DNA of 64,000 nt. It comes from Paracoccus sp. TOH (GTDB taxonomy: Bacteria > Pseudomonadota > Alphaproteobacteria > Rhodobacterales > Rhodobacteraceae). Below the pieces are notes generated by a model. It saw only the letters and a list, made by a program, of their open reading frames with translations. It made no database searches and was not told where the DNA came from. Positions within the stretch are counted from its first letter, which is position 1, and every line of letters begins with the position of its first letter. Location: the NCBI RefSeq assembly GCF_030388245.1, contig NZ_CP098361.1, positions 186,001 to 250,000 on the forward strand, written 5' to 3'. The translations under genes and the position numbers were made by a program. Positions 63,223-64,000 of the stretch are shown here, in pieces.

Positions 63223-64000
63223 TCGCGGGTCGCGCCGGGCGGCGGGGTGACCAGGCCCCGCCGCAGCCGTGCCTCGCGCCAGGTGATATAGCTGATCGCG
63301 CCTATCATGACGGCGCCGCCGACCAGCACCCACAGATCGACCGGCTCGGCAAAGACCAGCGCGCCAAGCAGGCTGGCCCAGATCAACTGCAGCAGCGTCA
63401 CCGGCTGCGTCACCGTCAGCGGCGCCGAGATGAAGGCGCGGGTCATGGCGTAATGCCCGGCGGTGGCGAACAGCGCCGTGCAGGCCAGAACCGCGCATTG
63501 CAGCAGGCTCGGCGTCACCCAATGCAGCGCCGCGATGGGCGCCAGCCCGACGCAGACCGTCAGCGACATCATCGCCACCACCACCGAGGCCGGCACATGG
63601 TCGGACAGCCGCTTGGCGACCAGATAGGACAGGCCGAAGGTGACCGAGGCGCCGAGCTGCGCCAGATGGCCGGGCTCCAGCGCCCGAAGGCCGGGCCGCA
63701 GCACGATCATCGCCCCCGCCAGCGCCACGGCGATGGCCAGCGCCCGCCGCCACGAGACCCGCTCGCCCATCAGCAGCGCCGCGCCGACCGTCACCACGAT
63801 GGGGTTGAGAAAGCCGATGGCGGTGACCTCGGCCACGGTGATGCGCGCCATGGCATAGAACCACAGGATCACCGCCAGCACATGCAACCCGCCGCGCAGC
63901 GCGAACAGCCCCCAGATGCGCGGGGGGAAGCCGCGCCGCAGCGCCGGCCCCAGCGCCGGGACCAGCAGCAGCAGGCCGAAAGCGAAGCGGATGAAGGCGC
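63219..64000 (-). CDS. EamA/DMT-family transporter, 5' end beyond the window
   Basis: The visible C-terminal 260 residues contain about eight membrane helices and two EamA-type halves: ILWFYAMARITVAEVTAIGFLNPIVVTVGAALLMGERVSW and AGHYAMTRAFISAPLTVTQPVTLLQLIWASLLGALVFAEP. The frame stays open to the window edge (LLLLVPALGPAL), so the start is outside. Such exporters move metabolites or amino acids; the substrate is unknown. Confidence 0.88.
   Translation of the reverse strand, partial: AFIRFAFGLLLLVPALGPALRRGFPPRIWGLFALRGGLHVLAVILWFYAMARITVAEVTAIGFLNPIVVTVGAALLMGERVSWRRALAIAVALAGAMIVLRPGLRALEPGHLAQLGASVTFGLSYLVAKRLSDHVPASVVVAMMSLTVCVGLAPIAALHWVTPSLLQCAVLACTALFATAGHYAMTRAFISAPLTVTQPVTLLQLIWASLLGALVFAEPVDLWVLVGGAVMIGAISYITWREARLRRGLVTPPPGATRD

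Overview
The window is GC-rich, densely coding, single-chromosome-like DNA of an alphaproteobacterium, most probably a Paracoccus or close relative in the Rhodobacteraceae. The clues are the Rhizobium/Paracoccus-type glycerol ABC operon (glpD-STPQUV-K), a fused CysNC, a murC gene followed by a DUF2484-type protein, a bet/cho cluster, ornithine-lipid OlsB, and a 21-nt post-stop element of a kind common in this family. The assignment is inference from gene content and composition. No tRNA, rRNA, CRISPR array, integrase or insertion sequence was seen.

Layout. Bases 1-2439: end of a heme/siderophore/cobalamin-type ABC importer (binding protein, FecCD permease, ATPase). 2454-11711: eight-gene glycerol operon on the minus strand, with candidate operators in the 0.37-kb gap before the divergent sulfate activation genes cysD-cysNC (12098-14957). 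15216-17692: a small unknown gene and a phospholipid cluster (PlsC-like, CdsA-like, CDP-alcohol transferase-like with an altered catalytic motif). 17787-19625: ilvD. 19692-24385: a YncE-like gene remnant and an isolated piece of the division/cell-wall cluster (ftsW-murG-murC-DUF2484-membrane protein). 24614-30693: TerC, a P-loop ATPase coupled to metA, ppk2, a TPM protein and an orphan polyamine-type binding protein. 30898-31998: aroC. 32228-34435: a large RTX protein with long internal repeats. 34628-37221: accessory stretch with a BrnA-like gene and an AT-rich two-gene response-regulator/histidine-kinase unit. 37377-45121: carB, a UPF0114-like membrane protein and the sulfate importer sbp-cysT-cysW-cysA. 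45519-46454: zapA and a coiled-coil gene. 46645-50851: hisB-hisH-hisA-hisF-hisE-mgtC-like, with a DUF2147 gene inserted in antisense. 50858-55731: rnd, tgt, olsB, msrB, bamE, DUF177. 55733-62659: choline to glycine betaine genes betA-betB-betI divergent from choline importer choX-choW-choV; choV carries an apparent frameshift. 63004-64000: DUF1127 gene and a truncated DMT-family exporter.

Functional themes. Glycerol import, phosphorylation and oxidation are encoded in one transcription unit. Sulfate import (sbp-cysTWA) and activation (cysD-cysNC) are both present but 28 kb apart. Choline import and oxidation share a divergent control region with two palindromes that look like BetI sites.

The best candidate for something undescribed is the AT-rich unit at 35354-37221. 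It holds a receiver-domain protein with a hydrophobic C-terminal tail, translationally coupled to a soluble histidine kinase with an unrecognised N-terminal domain, and is preceded by a perfect 9-bp inverted repeat. A second signal is a 21-nt element found 28-90 nt after the stop codon of six genes, always in the same orientation, with a seventh near-perfect copy inside the coding sequence of cysT.
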